DNA of 64,000 nucleotides from Xiphophorus maculatus (lineage: Eukaryota > Chordata > Actinopteri > Cyprinodontiformes > Poeciliidae), in assembly GCF_002775205.1 (NCBI RefSeq), contig NC_036450.1, positions 25,198,288 through 25,262,287 of the forward strand, in the 5' to 3' direction. Positions 23,646-33,882 of this stretch are shown in pieces (within the stretch, counting starts at the first letter, position 1; every line of letters starts with the position of its first letter). The notes under the pieces are model-generated. The model did not search any database. It was not told the origin of the DNA and saw only the letters and a list, made by a program, of their open reading frames with translations. The position numbers and the translations under genes are program-made.

Positions 23646-24276
23646 GCTTACTGAAGGTTCAAGTTTCTCAGTGAATAAGGAAAAAACCTTTTTGTTTCAT
23701 TAAAAGAAAAAAAAAAAGAAAAGTGAAGCTCAGCTCAGAGTCCAAGTCAGAGGAAAGTTCTCAGGACGGTCCCTTGCAAAGGTCAGAGAGTTATGATTGC
23801 GTCTCAAAGTGGGGGCCGCATTTATAGCAACCGTCCCCAACCGGAAGATCAAAGCGTGCTGCATCCCCTCCTTCAGTTTTCACAACTGGAGTAATTAAGA
23901 CGTCCCATTCAGTCTCAATGAGGCTGTTAGAGCCAGGCTCCAGCGAGTCTGGGAAGGACCCCCGCCTGTCCTCCAGCGCCCTCCTCCTTCCTGCCTGCAA
24001 CAGATAATAGACTCACCTCACCCCAGACCGTATGCAGCTCCTCCACAGCCGCACCGCCGTAAAAACACACGGAGCGGCGATTCTCTGCAGGGGAGACATT
24101 TCCACTCAGAACCGGTGTGGAAGCGTGTAAAGGTACAGCACCGAATTCATCTCAATTAGTCTGGAGTCAGGGTTCAACACTCTGGTTTTAATGCAAACCA
24201 ACCTGAAATGGAATTAATGTTGCATCTGTTTTGAGAATATGTGCTTCTTGTCGCTGATTTGGCTCTTATATAGGCT
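23646..24276 (-). promoter_or_regulatory. ved upstream region
   Basis: This is the sequence immediately 5' of the ved start. It is GC-richer at 23760-24120 than its surroundings. I could not place a TATA box with confidence, and it carries no repeat ends. Confidence 0.35.
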
Positions 24277-24277
24277 A

Positions 24278-24340
<63 letters not shown>
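24277..24340. repeat. (AT)n microsatellite
   Basis: Nearly pure AT dinucleotides with one short interruption (ATACAT). Confidence 0.95.
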
Positions 24341-24342
<2 letters not shown>

Positions 24343-24499
24343 ACAATTCTAAAACAGTATACAAGGAGAAAAGCAGTTTAAATAAAGTCAAAAAGTTCCA
24401 TGTGTGACAGCTAATATTTCCCACTTTCTTTGTTTTCATAGGACAGTAGAATCATCCACTGTTTATTTTAACCCTTAAGAACCTGTTAATCAGTTTAAA

Positions 24500-24720
24500 A
24501 AAAAAGAAGAACAATCTCATTTTAATTGGCGCCGGTCAGAATTTGTTGCTGATTAATCCCAGGGAAAATAATGACCGTTAGATGATCCCTGGGTGTCGAG
24601 CGGCTCATCATCATAGCCAGTAAATCAGGATCAGCTGCTTTAGAAAGACGCTTCCTGCATCTCCAAGTGAGAAGGAGTCATCGGGTTAATAAGCAACATA
24701 ATGAGCAGTGAGTGGTTTAA
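24500..24720. promoter_or_regulatory. possible conserved non-coding block upstream of ved
   Basis: Unlike its AT-rich surroundings this stretch is of mixed composition, without repeat ends, and dense in homeodomain-type sites (TTTTAATTGG, GATTAATCCC, GGTTAATAAG). It includes a bicoid/Goosecoid-type TAATCC. Regulatory function is inference. Confidence 0.3.
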
Positions 24721-24810
24721 CATACAGACAACAGTTAATCCTGAGATCATCCTGAGATTAAAGGCAGACTTTGTAAAGACTGATATTACTCATGCAAACA
24801 CACCACCCAC

Positions 24811-24850
24811 ACCCCTTCACACACACACACACACACACCTACACACACCT
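24811..24850. repeat. (CA)n microsatellite
   Basis: Runs of CA around 24815-24837 with short interruptions. Confidence 0.8.
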
Positions 24851-25526
24851 ATAGGATGCTGGCTGTGTGATCGAATTCAGCTGCTTCCATATTGTACGCA
24901 TACTTAAAGTATAACTAACCCCCAAAACCAACTTCTTTTTTTTAGCTGTTAAACTAGTTAAATAGACAAAAACTGCAAATGTCCAAAACAATGAGGTGAA
25001 ATGACCAGCAACCAGTACCACGACGGCATATTAGGGTTACTGTAGATAGGAAGAAAAAAAAAGAAAAAGTACATTTGCACCAAAAAACTCAGAAAGTTTG
25101 AGATTAATGCCAGAAATTTTCTAGAAAAATCTTGAAGTGTCAAAAGTCGAAGGATTTTTCTAGCAAATTTTCAGAAACTGGCAAAACAAAAGGGATGAAA
25201 ACAGTGAGCTCTGTTACCGCTTGATAGTTTCACATTAGTATTTTCTGTGCTCTGTATTCATATGAGGTTTTTTTTATACGAAATGCAAAAGAAAAGGGGA
25301 AAAGTGTGAACTTAAGCTACATTACTGCCTCTACTAGTGGACAAAGCAGGTAGACCTTTTAGAGATAATATCCCTGCATTGAGACTATACCGTCTTTTAA
25401 AAGACAGTAGGATTTGGATATAGATATCTTAAAATATGTTTAACTGATTGTTTAGTTTTTTAGTATTCTAATTGATTGAATTACAGATGATAATCCCAGT
25501 TGTGGATTAACTCTTACCACGCCGCC
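24851..25526. other. intergenic with a CAGAAATTTTCTAGAAAAA-type repeat
   Basis: The part 25030-25200 shares CAGAAA and TTTCTAGAAAAAT phrases with 37512-37872 and 59234-59880. The rest shows nothing I recognise. Confidence 0.4.
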
Positions 25527-25631
25527 ATGACGGACCAGAGTTCATTGCGGGGAAAAGCAAGTTGGCCTGGCGACGATGTATTATTGTTCGCAAATGCTGC
25601 GTGGATTCAACGTTGCTGTTCGATTTTAAAG
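25527..25631 (+). CDS. candidate orphan first coding exon (35 codons)
   Basis: A strong Kozak context (GCCGCCATGA) opens 35 codons ending at a consensus donor (TTTTAAAG then GTACGTTAAAG) in phase 0. It lies in a CpG-richer island (25500-25920) that also has a CCAAT box (GACCAATCACGTGC). I do not recognise the peptide (starts MTDQSSLRGKASWPG) and found no matching downstream exon. The Mutator-like element begins 300 bp downstream and may have separated it from the rest of a gene. It could also be chance. Confidence 0.25.
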
Positions 25632-25929
25632 GTACGTTAAAGTCAAACAACAGGCTCCGCCGTCGCGCGCGGCAAGAAGTCACGTATTTTCTGGCTCTCG
25701 ATATATTTCCGCGCGGTATCTGTGCGCGAGAACCGACCGGTGTTAAAAAGTTCTTACCGGGACACTTCAAAGGCAGTCGGCGCTTTGATATCGACAGGCG
25801 GGATGAGGGGGAGAGAGAGAGACGGCTCGCCTCGCAGCCTGGAAGCGATCAGTCCGTGTTCAGCCTGAGGACCAATCACGTGCAAGAATCCTTTCAGTTA
25901 TTTCATATTTCCCGCTCCAGGAAATAAAC

Positions 25930-26217
25930 ACCGCAGTGAAGTTAGTTTCAAGTTGGATATTCGATATTCGAGCTCCGCGGAGTAAGCGGCGTTTAGCTCA
26001 AGGTTGATCCGATTTATGAACGCTACTGTCGGCCAGCGGTTCTCCACCGCTCCCGGCCCGAGCTCCGCGGAGTAACCGACGTTTAGCTGAAAGTTGATCC
26101 GATTTCGGAACGCTACTCCCGGCCAGCGGTTCTCCACCGCTCCCGGCCGCAGCGCCCGAAGGTTCACTTAGGGACTATCAACAAATTACTGAACCTAACA
26201 TTCCTGTCAAAGAAATA
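25930..26217 (+). repeat. MULE left terminal inverted repeat with internal duplication
   Basis: It begins ACCGCAGTGAAGTTAG and matches the inverted right end. A block of about 90 bp (CGAGCTCCGCGGAGTAA to GCTCCCGGCC) is present twice, at about 25970-26058 and 26059-26148, where the right end has it once. It ends near TTCCTGTCAAAGAAAT. Confidence 0.9.
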
Positions 26218-26220
26218 TAA

Positions 26221-26935
26221 TGTTTTCTTCAATAGCTTCCAGGTCATGTGACCTATTGACTCAAAATCACTTTGGAATAATTATACTAGTCTCTTTAGAT
26301 GAGGCACAGTCATTTGTTTTCCATTTTAAATCATTTTCAATTTTTAAAGAATTTATTTCATCAAAATTGAGAGTTTTTCTTCAATAGCTTCCAGGTCATG
26401 TGACCTATTGACTCAAAATCCCTTTGAAATAATTCTAATAGTCCCTTTAATTGAGGCACAGTCATTTGTTTTCCATTTTAAATCATTTTCAATTTTTAAT
26501 TAATTTATTTCATCAAAATTGAGGGTTTTTCTTCAATAGCTTCCAGGTCATGTGACCTATTGACTCAAAATCACTTTGAAATAATTCTAATAGTCTCTTT
26601 AGATGAGGCACAGTCATTTGTTTTCCATTTTTAGCCATTTCCATTTTTTAGGAATTTTTTTCATCAAAATTGAGGGTTTTTATTCAATAGCTTCCAGGTC
26701 ATGTGACCTATTGACTCAAAATCACTTTGAAATAATTCTAATAGTCTCTTTAGATGAGGCACAGTCATTTGTTTTCCATTTTTAGCCATTTTCCATTTTT
26801 TAGGAATTTTTTTCTTCAAAATTGAGGGTTTTTATTCAATAGCTTCCAGGTCATGTGACCTATTGACTCAAAATCACTTTGAAATAATTCTAATAGTCTC
26901 TTTAGATGAGGCACAGTCATTTGTTTGCGATCTAA
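26221..26935 (+). repeat. MULE left subterminal array, 5 units of about 151-152 bp
   Basis: TTCAATAGCTTCCAGG recurs at 26228, 26380, 26532, 26683 and 26834. Each unit has AGGTCATGTGACCT, that is GGTCA and TGACC separated by 2 bp. Subterminal arrays are often transposase-binding regions (inference). Confidence 0.92.
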
Positions 26936-27817
26936 ATTAATTATAAATTTTTAAAAAAAGTTTAGACAGGAAATTGAGGACTTTAATTCTATAGTTTCCA
27001 GCTTATGTCACGTATGCATCTGCAGTCGGTCTTTCGTAACAGCATTTCTCTTTGTTTGATGTTCAAGACAGACTAAGGTGGAAAAAGGAAAGGTTTATTC
27101 ATCTCTGGAATAATATAAAGATAAACCAAAGGTACAATTGCAGCCTTAAGTAGTGTCTGCTCTGAAGGGTCAAACCACCTTTCATTAATTTATAATTTTA
27201 TGTCATCTAGATAAATGCATTTAAAAAAATGCAAACACACATATTTCTGTTTGTTTTTCATATTTTATGTATTACCGTTAAGCAATAAGCACCGTTGTGA
27301 AATACCACAAACTCACCACACACATTTACATGGCCTCTCCTGTAATATATAAATAGTGTTTGGACAAACAGGGAAAAATAAAACGAAAAGAGAGGTGAGT
27401 CACTCTAACTTAGCACTTATGACACTTAATAGACTGTACACAAAGTTTAGTTTTAGTAAACCGTAGCATTACTGTCGCTTGTTTTTCTCTAACAATTTTC
27501 TTCCCAACCCAGACAATCACCTCACTTTTCAAAGAGCAGTTGTGCAGAGCCTGGAACAAAAGGATCAATTGTAATTATTGAAATATCAAATAAATACTTA
27601 AAAATTATTGTGTGAAAATGGTTATTGATGCAAATCTATTTTTAAAGTGTAGTTAAAAATAGAGTAATTTTTAAAGGTATAAGGTGCAATAGGTGCTGTG
27701 AAAGTGCTCTCTATATATGTACATTTATAAGTATGTATAAGTACACATGGATAATATATAAAAAAGTATTTATGAGAAATCCTCATGAAACACACACGAT
27801 ACCAGTAGGTGGCGTTA
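26936..27817 (+). other. MULE 5' region upstream of the transposase gene
   Basis: AT-rich, without long frames. A LINE 3'-tail relic lies at the end (27800-27870, GTGGCGTTAATGCTCC then AAAGAAGAAGAAG), just before the transposase start. Confidence 0.5.
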
Positions 27818-29009
27818 ATGCTCCAAAGCTTGTTTTTCTTTTTGACAATCATCAAAGAAGAAGAAGTAGAAAACGAAGCGCACCTGAGAAAGCGTGTCAT
27901 AGCTCTTGTCAAAATGGGCCGTTTCAGGAAAGGACAGAGCGATAAAAATCGAAATCTTTGGGAAACAGCAGGAGGCATTGATGCCATAATTAAGTGTTTC
28001 ATTTCGTTGAAGTTTAGCGAGGCAGTGCCAACTTATGACCAATGGTTGTCTCTTGTTTTTTATCTATTTAAAAGTAATGATAAAAAATATTTTAAGTGGT
28101 TGAAGGTCATTTGGGCTTCAGATCGCAAAGGATTAAGGACGAAGGTGCTTAATACAGGTACTTTTTTTTTTTTTTTTTTTTTTGCTAGTTACAGTGTTGT
28201 TACAGTATTCTTTGCATATTTTTGTGTCACAAAGATGGAGAGCCATCTAATTCAAAATTAAATAAATAAATTAAAGAAACACAAAAGGAAAATATGTCTC
28301 TTAGAAAAACATGGTGTTTGTTGTGCATGATAAAGTGAAATTTTTTATTAGTAGTTATAATTTTCCTGTTAGGGGCTCTTATGAGCACCTATCAGTATCC
28401 TTCTAGGGTCTCATAAGATTTTTATTTAACATACATATATAATAAAAATGTACAATTAATATGTGTTATTTTGGATATGTTTCTCGTTAGGTAGCCAAAT
28501 CAGTGAGAAGGGCAATGTGCCAATGACGATGTTTGGAAATGGGACCCAAAATCAAGCAGAGAATAGTACAGGACAAGAACATTCTGTTTACTACACAGGA
28601 CAAAATACCATTCAGGACAGTGAACAGTCATTGGAAAAAGCTAAATTACATGTTAAACAACCACAGTCAGAACAGCAGACAGGATATAATGATGAAAATG
28701 ACGATATAACAGAGGATGCAAAAGTTCCAAAATCAAAGAAACCTCTCAAAAGAATAAAAAGGGACAGAATAGGCCAGGCAGTTGTTCAGCCCCATGAATG
28801 TTTGGACACACAGAGTAGTACAGCACAAGATGCGTACTCTGAAGACACAGGACAAAATACCACTGAGGACAGGGAGCCGTCACAGGACAAAGTAGAAGTC
28901 AATAAAAAACAGCCAGATTCACAACAACAGACAGGACAGGAGAAAACAAAAGAGGCTCAGAATGCGGACAGAACAGAGGAAAGAACAGAGGATCAGAGTG
29001 AAGAAACAA

Positions 29010-30090
29010 CACAGGAACAGAATGAGGAAAGAACAGAGGAACAGAACGAGGAAACAACACAGGAAAGAACAGAGGAACAGAATGAGGAAACAACACAGGA
29101 AAGAACACAGGAACAGAATGAGGAAACAACACAGGAAAGAACACAGGAACAGAATGAGGAAACAACACAGGAAAGAACACAGGAACAGAATGAGGAAACA
29201 ACACAGGAAAGAACACAGGAACAGAATGAGGAAACAACACAGGAACAGAATGAGGAAACAACACAGGAACAGAATGAGGAAACAACACAGGAAAGAACAC
29301 AGGAACAGAATGAGGAAACAACACAGGAACAGAATGAGGAAACAACACAGGAACAGAATGAGGAAACAACACAGGAACAGAATGAGGAAACAACACAGGA
29401 AAGAACACAGGAACAGAATGAGGAAACAACACAGGAACAGAACGAGGAAACAACACAGGAAAGAACAGAGGAACAGAATGAGGAAACAACACAGGAAAGA
29501 ACACAGGAACAGAATGAGGAAACAACACAGGAAAGAACAGAGGAACAGAATGAGGAAACAACACAGGAACAGAATGAGGAAACAACACAGGAAAGAACAC
29601 AGGAACAGAATGAGGAAACAACACAGGAACAGAATGAGGAAACAACACAGGAACAGAATGAGGAAACAACACAGGAAAGAACACAGGAACAGAATGAGGA
29701 AACAACACAGGAACAGAACGAGGAAACAACACAGGAAAGAACAGAGGAACAGAATGAGGAAACAACACAGGAAAGAACACAGGAACAGAATGAGGAAACA
29801 ACACAGGAAAGAACAGAGGAACAGAATGAGGAAACAACACAGGAACAGAATGAGGAAACAACACAGGAACAGAATGAGGAAACAACACAGGAACAGAATG
29901 AGGAAACAACACAGGAAAGAACACAGGAACAGAATGAGGAAACAACACAGGAACAGAATGAGGAAACAACACAGGAAAGAACACAGGAACAGAATGAGGA
30001 AACAACACAGGAACAGAACGAGGAAAGAACAGCGGAACAGAATGAGGAAACAACACAGGAAAGAACAGCGGAACAGAATAATGAAAGAAC
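29010..30090 (+). repeat. in-frame coding minisatellite of 24- and 36-bp units
   Basis: It alternates units encoding EETTQEQN (24 bp) and EETTQERTQEQN or EETTQERTEEQN (36 bp), more than 30 in total. All units are multiples of three, so the frame survives changes in copy number. Long reading frames on the opposite strand here are by-products. Confidence 0.95.
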
Positions 30091-31138
30091 AGAGGATGGA
30101 AATGATGACCAGAAATGTGCTACATCTAGAATAAATCCAAAAAAGGACAAAAAGAAACAACATAAACACAGCAAAAGTGACTACAGACAATGCAAGGCAG
30201 GCCCCCGTAATTTTAAAATAAAGATAACAAGAAAAAAATGGAAAAAAATCAAACCCAAACATCGCCACAGTCAATTACGTCACCCTTGGACTGAGATATT
30301 ATATGATCAATTCAACAAAATAAATCCATGTTGTACACTTTTCTTTAAATATCAACACGTGAAACTCAGCAGCAGCCGTAAAAAAAAGTGTCCATTTTTT
30401 ATTGCTCGTGCCAAATGCACCTTTAATGGATGCAATGCAATTTATACTTTTAGAAAGAAGAACATCCCTAAACCATTTGACAGCGAAATCTCTTTTATTG
30501 TGAAACGGCTTGGTTCGGTGACACACCGTAAAAAAGAATGGAGATTCAGACCAGCAAAATACTTAAAAAGAGGTAAGATAGCCAAAGCTGTAGCAGATGG
30601 TGTGAGTAAATACTACTATTCAAAGTTGAGGCAGACACCAATCCAAGAAATCACAGCGGGGAACATTACGAAAAGCCTCACTAAAGATGTTTTAAGAAAA
30701 ATTTCATCAGAATTAAAGAAGAGTACAAGACTCCATGATGACATAATACTTGAGCTCATGTTAACACAAAAACTGATTAAAGAAACAAGCATTAATTCAA
30801 ACTCCAAGGGATATTTCCAACAACTTCACATTGACCCTTTTGCAGTGCATTTACAAACAGACACCGGATTACAGATATTGGCCCACCATCTAAGAAATTC
30901 ATCACCTGTTACCCTCCATCTTGATGCCACAGGGAGTGTTGTACAAAAAATACCTGGTCAGGAAAAAAAAATTCTGTATTACGCTATGGTTTTGCCAGGG
31001 ATGGGCAAGGACAAACCTCCTTTGCCCATAACTGAGCTACTGACCAACAGCCATACTGTTCCTTCCATTTCACACTGGTTGATGGAATTTAACAGAAAAC
31101 TGACCCATCCATCCATCCATCCATCCATCTTCTTCCGC

Positions 31139-32727
31139 TTATCCGAGGTCGGGTCGCGGGGGTAGCAGCTTCAGAAGGGAGGCCCAGACTTCCCTCTCCC
31201 CAGCCACTTCTTCTAGCTCCTCCGGGGGAATCCCGAGGCGTTCCCAGGCCAGCCGAGAGACATAGTCCCTCCAGCGTGTCCTGGGTCTTCCCCGGGGCCT
31301 CCTCCCGGTGGGACGTGCCCGGAACACCTCACCAGGGAGGCGTCCAGGAGGCATCCTGACCAGATGCCCGAGCCACCTCAACTGGCTCCTCTCGATGTGA
31401 AGGAGCAGCGGCTCTACTCTGAGTCCCTCCCGGATGACTGAGCTTCTCACCCTATCTCTAAGGGAGAGCCCAGCCACCCTACGGAGAAAACCCATTTCGG
31501 CCGCTTGTATCCGCGATCTCGTTCTTTCGGTCATGACCCAAAGCTCATGACCATAGATGAGGGTGGGAACGTAGATCGACCGGTAAATCGAGAGCTTCGC
31601 TTTTTGGCTCAGCTCTCTCTTCACCACGACGGACCGGTACAGCGCCCGCTTGACAGCAGACGCTGCGCTAATCCGCCTGTCGATCTCCCGCTCCCTTCTT
31701 CCCCCATTCGTGAACAAGATCCCGAGATACTTAAACTCCTCCACTTGGGGCAGGACACCCCCCCTGACCCGGAGAAGGCACTCTACCCTTTTCCGGCTCA
31801 AGACCATGGCCTTGGATTTGGAGGCACTGATCCCCATCCCGGCCGCTTCACACTCGGCTGCGAACCGCTCCAGCGAGAGCTGCAGATCACGATCTGATGA
31901 AGCCAAAAGGACCACATCGTCTGCGAAAAGCAGAGATGAGATCCTAAGGCCACCAAATCGGACCCCCTCAACACCTTGGCTGCGCCTAGAAATTCTGTCC
32001 ATGAAAGTGATGAACAGAATTGGTGACAAAGGGCAGCCCTGGCGGAGTCCAACTCTCACCGGAAACGAGCCCGACTTACTGCCGGCAATGCGGACCAGAC
32101 TCTGACACCGGTCATACAGGGACCTGACAGCCCGTATCAAAGGGCCCGGTACCCCATACTCCCGGAGAACCCCCCACAGGGCTCCCCGAGGGACACGGTC
32201 GAACGCCTTCTCCAAGTCCACAAAACACATGTAGACTGGTTGGGCGAACTCCCATGCACCCTCCAGGACCCTGCCGAGGGTGTAGAGCTGGTCCAGTGTT
32301 CCACGACCAGGACGAAAACCACACTGCTCTTCCTGGATCCGAGGTTCGACTATCCGACGGACCCTCCTCTCCAGGACCCCTGAATAGACCTTGCCAGGGA
32401 GGCTTAAGAGTGTGACCCCTCTATAATTGGAGCACACCCTCCGGTCCCCCTTTTTGAACAGGGGGACCACCACCCCAGTCTGCCAATCCAGGGGAACTGC
32501 CCCCGATGTCCATGCGACATTGCAGAGTCGCGTCAACCAACACAACCCCACAACATCCAGAGCCTTAAGGAACTCCGGGCGGATCTCATCCACCCCCGGG
32601 GCCCTGCCACCGAGGAGCTTTTTAACCACCTCGGTGACCTCGTCCCCAGAGATTGGAGAGCCCAACCCAGAGTCCCCAGGCTCCGCTTCCTCAGTGGAAG
32701 TGGGGGGGAAGCGGTGCAGCACCAACA
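31139..32727 (-). pseudogene. Rex3 reverse transcriptase, 5'-truncated
   Basis: About 529 codons remain open on the minus strand. Landmarks are VDLEKAFDRV (RT motif A), LRQGCPLSPILF (motif B), LLFADDVVLLA (motif C, the YADD/FADD catalytic site) and a C-terminal region with LRWLGHLVRM and RGRPRTRWRD, usual in fish Rex/RTE-like elements. The endonuclease domain is missing because of 5' truncation, so the copy cannot move by itself. The frame is intact to its stop, in line with a recent insertion. Confidence 0.93.
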
Positions 32728-32839
32728 CTGTTTATAGTGGGGATGGTGTGCTGCTGACCTCTACTCGGGACATTGTGGGCCGGTGGGCGGAGTACTTCGA
32801 AGACCTCCTCAATCCCACCAACATGCCTTCCACTGAGGA
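32728..32839 (+). pseudogene. inverted 5' segment of the Rex3 copy
   Basis: On the plus strand this encodes RT-upstream residues (IVGRWAEYFEDLLNPTNMPS), the part that normally precedes the AEPGDSG region found on the minus strand at the other side of the break. Opposite orientation of the two parts is the mark of twin priming. Confidence 0.85.
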
Positions 32840-33099
32840 AGAAAACTGACCCACACTACCAAAATCAAAATAGCACAGATAGAAACCGACTACAGCTGGG
32901 CTCTCATTAATAGTGTGCTACTAGCCTTTAACAAGGAGGATATTTCAAAGTACCTAGACAGAGCGTTTGAGATTGTGCATGAACATAAAGTTGAAATGAA
33001 AAAGTTCACAGTATTGCACCTGTGCTCTGCCCATATTATGAAGGCTGTTACACAAGCTTTTGGGACAAAGACCCGTGATCGAGGCTTAAAAGAGTAAAA

Positions 33100-33536
33100 A
33101 AAATTAATTAAAAGTTGAAAATGATTTAAAATGGAAAACAAATGACTGTGCCTCATCTATACAGACTGGTAGAACAAGTTCAAAGTGATTTTGACTCAAT
33201 AGGTCACATGACCTGGAAGCTATTGAAGAAAAACCCTCAATTTTGAAGAAAAAAATTCCTAAAAAATGGAAAATGGCTAAAAATGGAAAACAAATGACTG
33301 TGCCTCATCTAAAGAGACTATTAGAATTATTTCAAAGTGATTTTGAGTCAATAGGTCACATGACCTGGAAGCTATTGAAGAAAAACACTCAATTTTGAAG
33401 AAAAAAATTCCTAAAAAATGGAAAATGATTTAAAATGGAAAACAAATGACTGTGCCTCATCTAAAGAGACTAGTATAATTATTTCAAAGTGATTTTGAGT
33501 CAATAGGTCACATGACCTGGAAGCTATTGAAGAAAA
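33100..33536 (-). repeat. MULE right subterminal array, 3 units of 152 bp
   Basis: GCTATTGAAG recurs at about 33219, 33371 and 33523, in inverted orientation to the left array. Each unit again has GGTCACATGACC. Confidence 0.92.
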
Positions 33537-33676
33537 CATTATATTATTTAATATTAAAATTATTGAAAATATTGTATATGACTTTAAAATTTTATAGATG
33601 CTATTTTGGCTCATGTAAAAGCATGAATTAGCACTGACAATTAGTTAGTTGGTTACAATTCAAGGCATTTATTAAC

Positions 33677-33873
33677 ATTTCTTTGACAGGAATGTTTGGT
33701 TCGGTAATTTGTTGATAGTCCCTAAGTGAACCTTCGGGCGCTGCGGCCGGGAGCGGTGGAGAACCGCTGGCCGACAGTAGCGTTCATAAATCGGATCAAC
33801 CTTGAGCTAAACGCCGCTTACTCCGCGGAGCTCGAATATCGAATATCCAACTTGAAACTAACTTCACTGCGGT
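33677..33873 (-). repeat. MULE right terminal inverted repeat
   Basis: 197 bp, nearly perfect inverse of the left end apart from the extra 90-bp block there. About 140 bp (33537-33676) with no left-end counterpart separates it from the subterminal array. Confidence 0.92.
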
Positions 33874-33882
33874 GAAATAAAC

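Larger units (their letters stand above)
31094..32853 (-). mobile_element. Rex3: Rex3 non-LTR retrotransposon, 5'-truncated and 5'-inverted
   Basis: The body is on the minus strand (31108-32727) with a (GGAT)n 3' tail. It is flanked by a 14-bp duplication AGAAAACTGACCCA (31094-31107 and 32840-32853). The stretches GGTGACAAAGGGCAGCCCTG (about 32021) and ACCACCACCCCAGTCTGCCA (about 32466) match, as recalled, the standard Rex3 PCR primer sites, so the family call is strong. The outermost 5' part (32728-32839) is inverted relative to the rest. The insertion splits the MULE transposase. Confidence 0.93.
27914..33097 (+). pseudogene. MULE transposase gene, spliced, interrupted by Rex3 and lacking a 3' catalytic part
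   Basis: Exon 1 is 27914-28157 (an in-frame ATG at 27818 is an alternative). The intron 28158-28490 is GT-AG in phase 1. Exon 2 runs from 28491 and is broken at 31107 by Rex3; it resumes in frame at 32854 and ends at TAA (33095-33097). Order of parts: an N-terminal region with MGRFRKGQ; a hydrophilic Glu/Gln/Thr repeat of about 350 residues; a basic Lys-rich stretch; a Cys-rich segment (CPFFIARAKCTFNGC) resembling WRKY/FLYWCH-type zinc clusters; a first Asp in LHLDATGSVV; then, after the Rex3, a second Asp in ETDYSWALI and a CSAH motif. MULE enzymes need a third acidic residue further on. Here the frame stops about 20 codons after CSAH, directly against the subterminal repeats, so this copy is probably inactive even without the Rex3. 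Confidence 0.75.
25921..33882 (+). mobile_element. Mutator-like (MULE) DNA transposon with 9-bp target duplication
   Basis: The element spans 25930-33873 and is flanked by the 9-bp direct repeat GAAATAAAC (25921-25929 and 33874-33882). It has long terminal inverted repeats, opposed subterminal arrays, a spliced transposase gene, and a Rex3 insertion at 31108-32839. Long terminal repeats plus a 9-bp duplication are typical of Mutator-like elements, and the transposase has the spaced Asp residues followed by a Cys/His motif seen in that superfamily. The outer 128 bp of the two ends are essentially identical, so the insertion looks young. Superfamily assignment is inference from these marks, not from a search. 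Confidence 0.85.

Noticed and set aside
28899-30274. Three long open frames (385-451 codons) opposite or out of phase with the Glu/Gln repeat
   Set aside because: They exist only because the underlying units are 24 and 36 bp with few stop-forming codons; composition is trivial repeats (for example VPVLFPHS).
31505-32105. Plus-strand frames opposite the Rex3 reverse transcriptase
   Set aside because: Shadows of the RT frame on the minus strand, which has all catalytic motifs.
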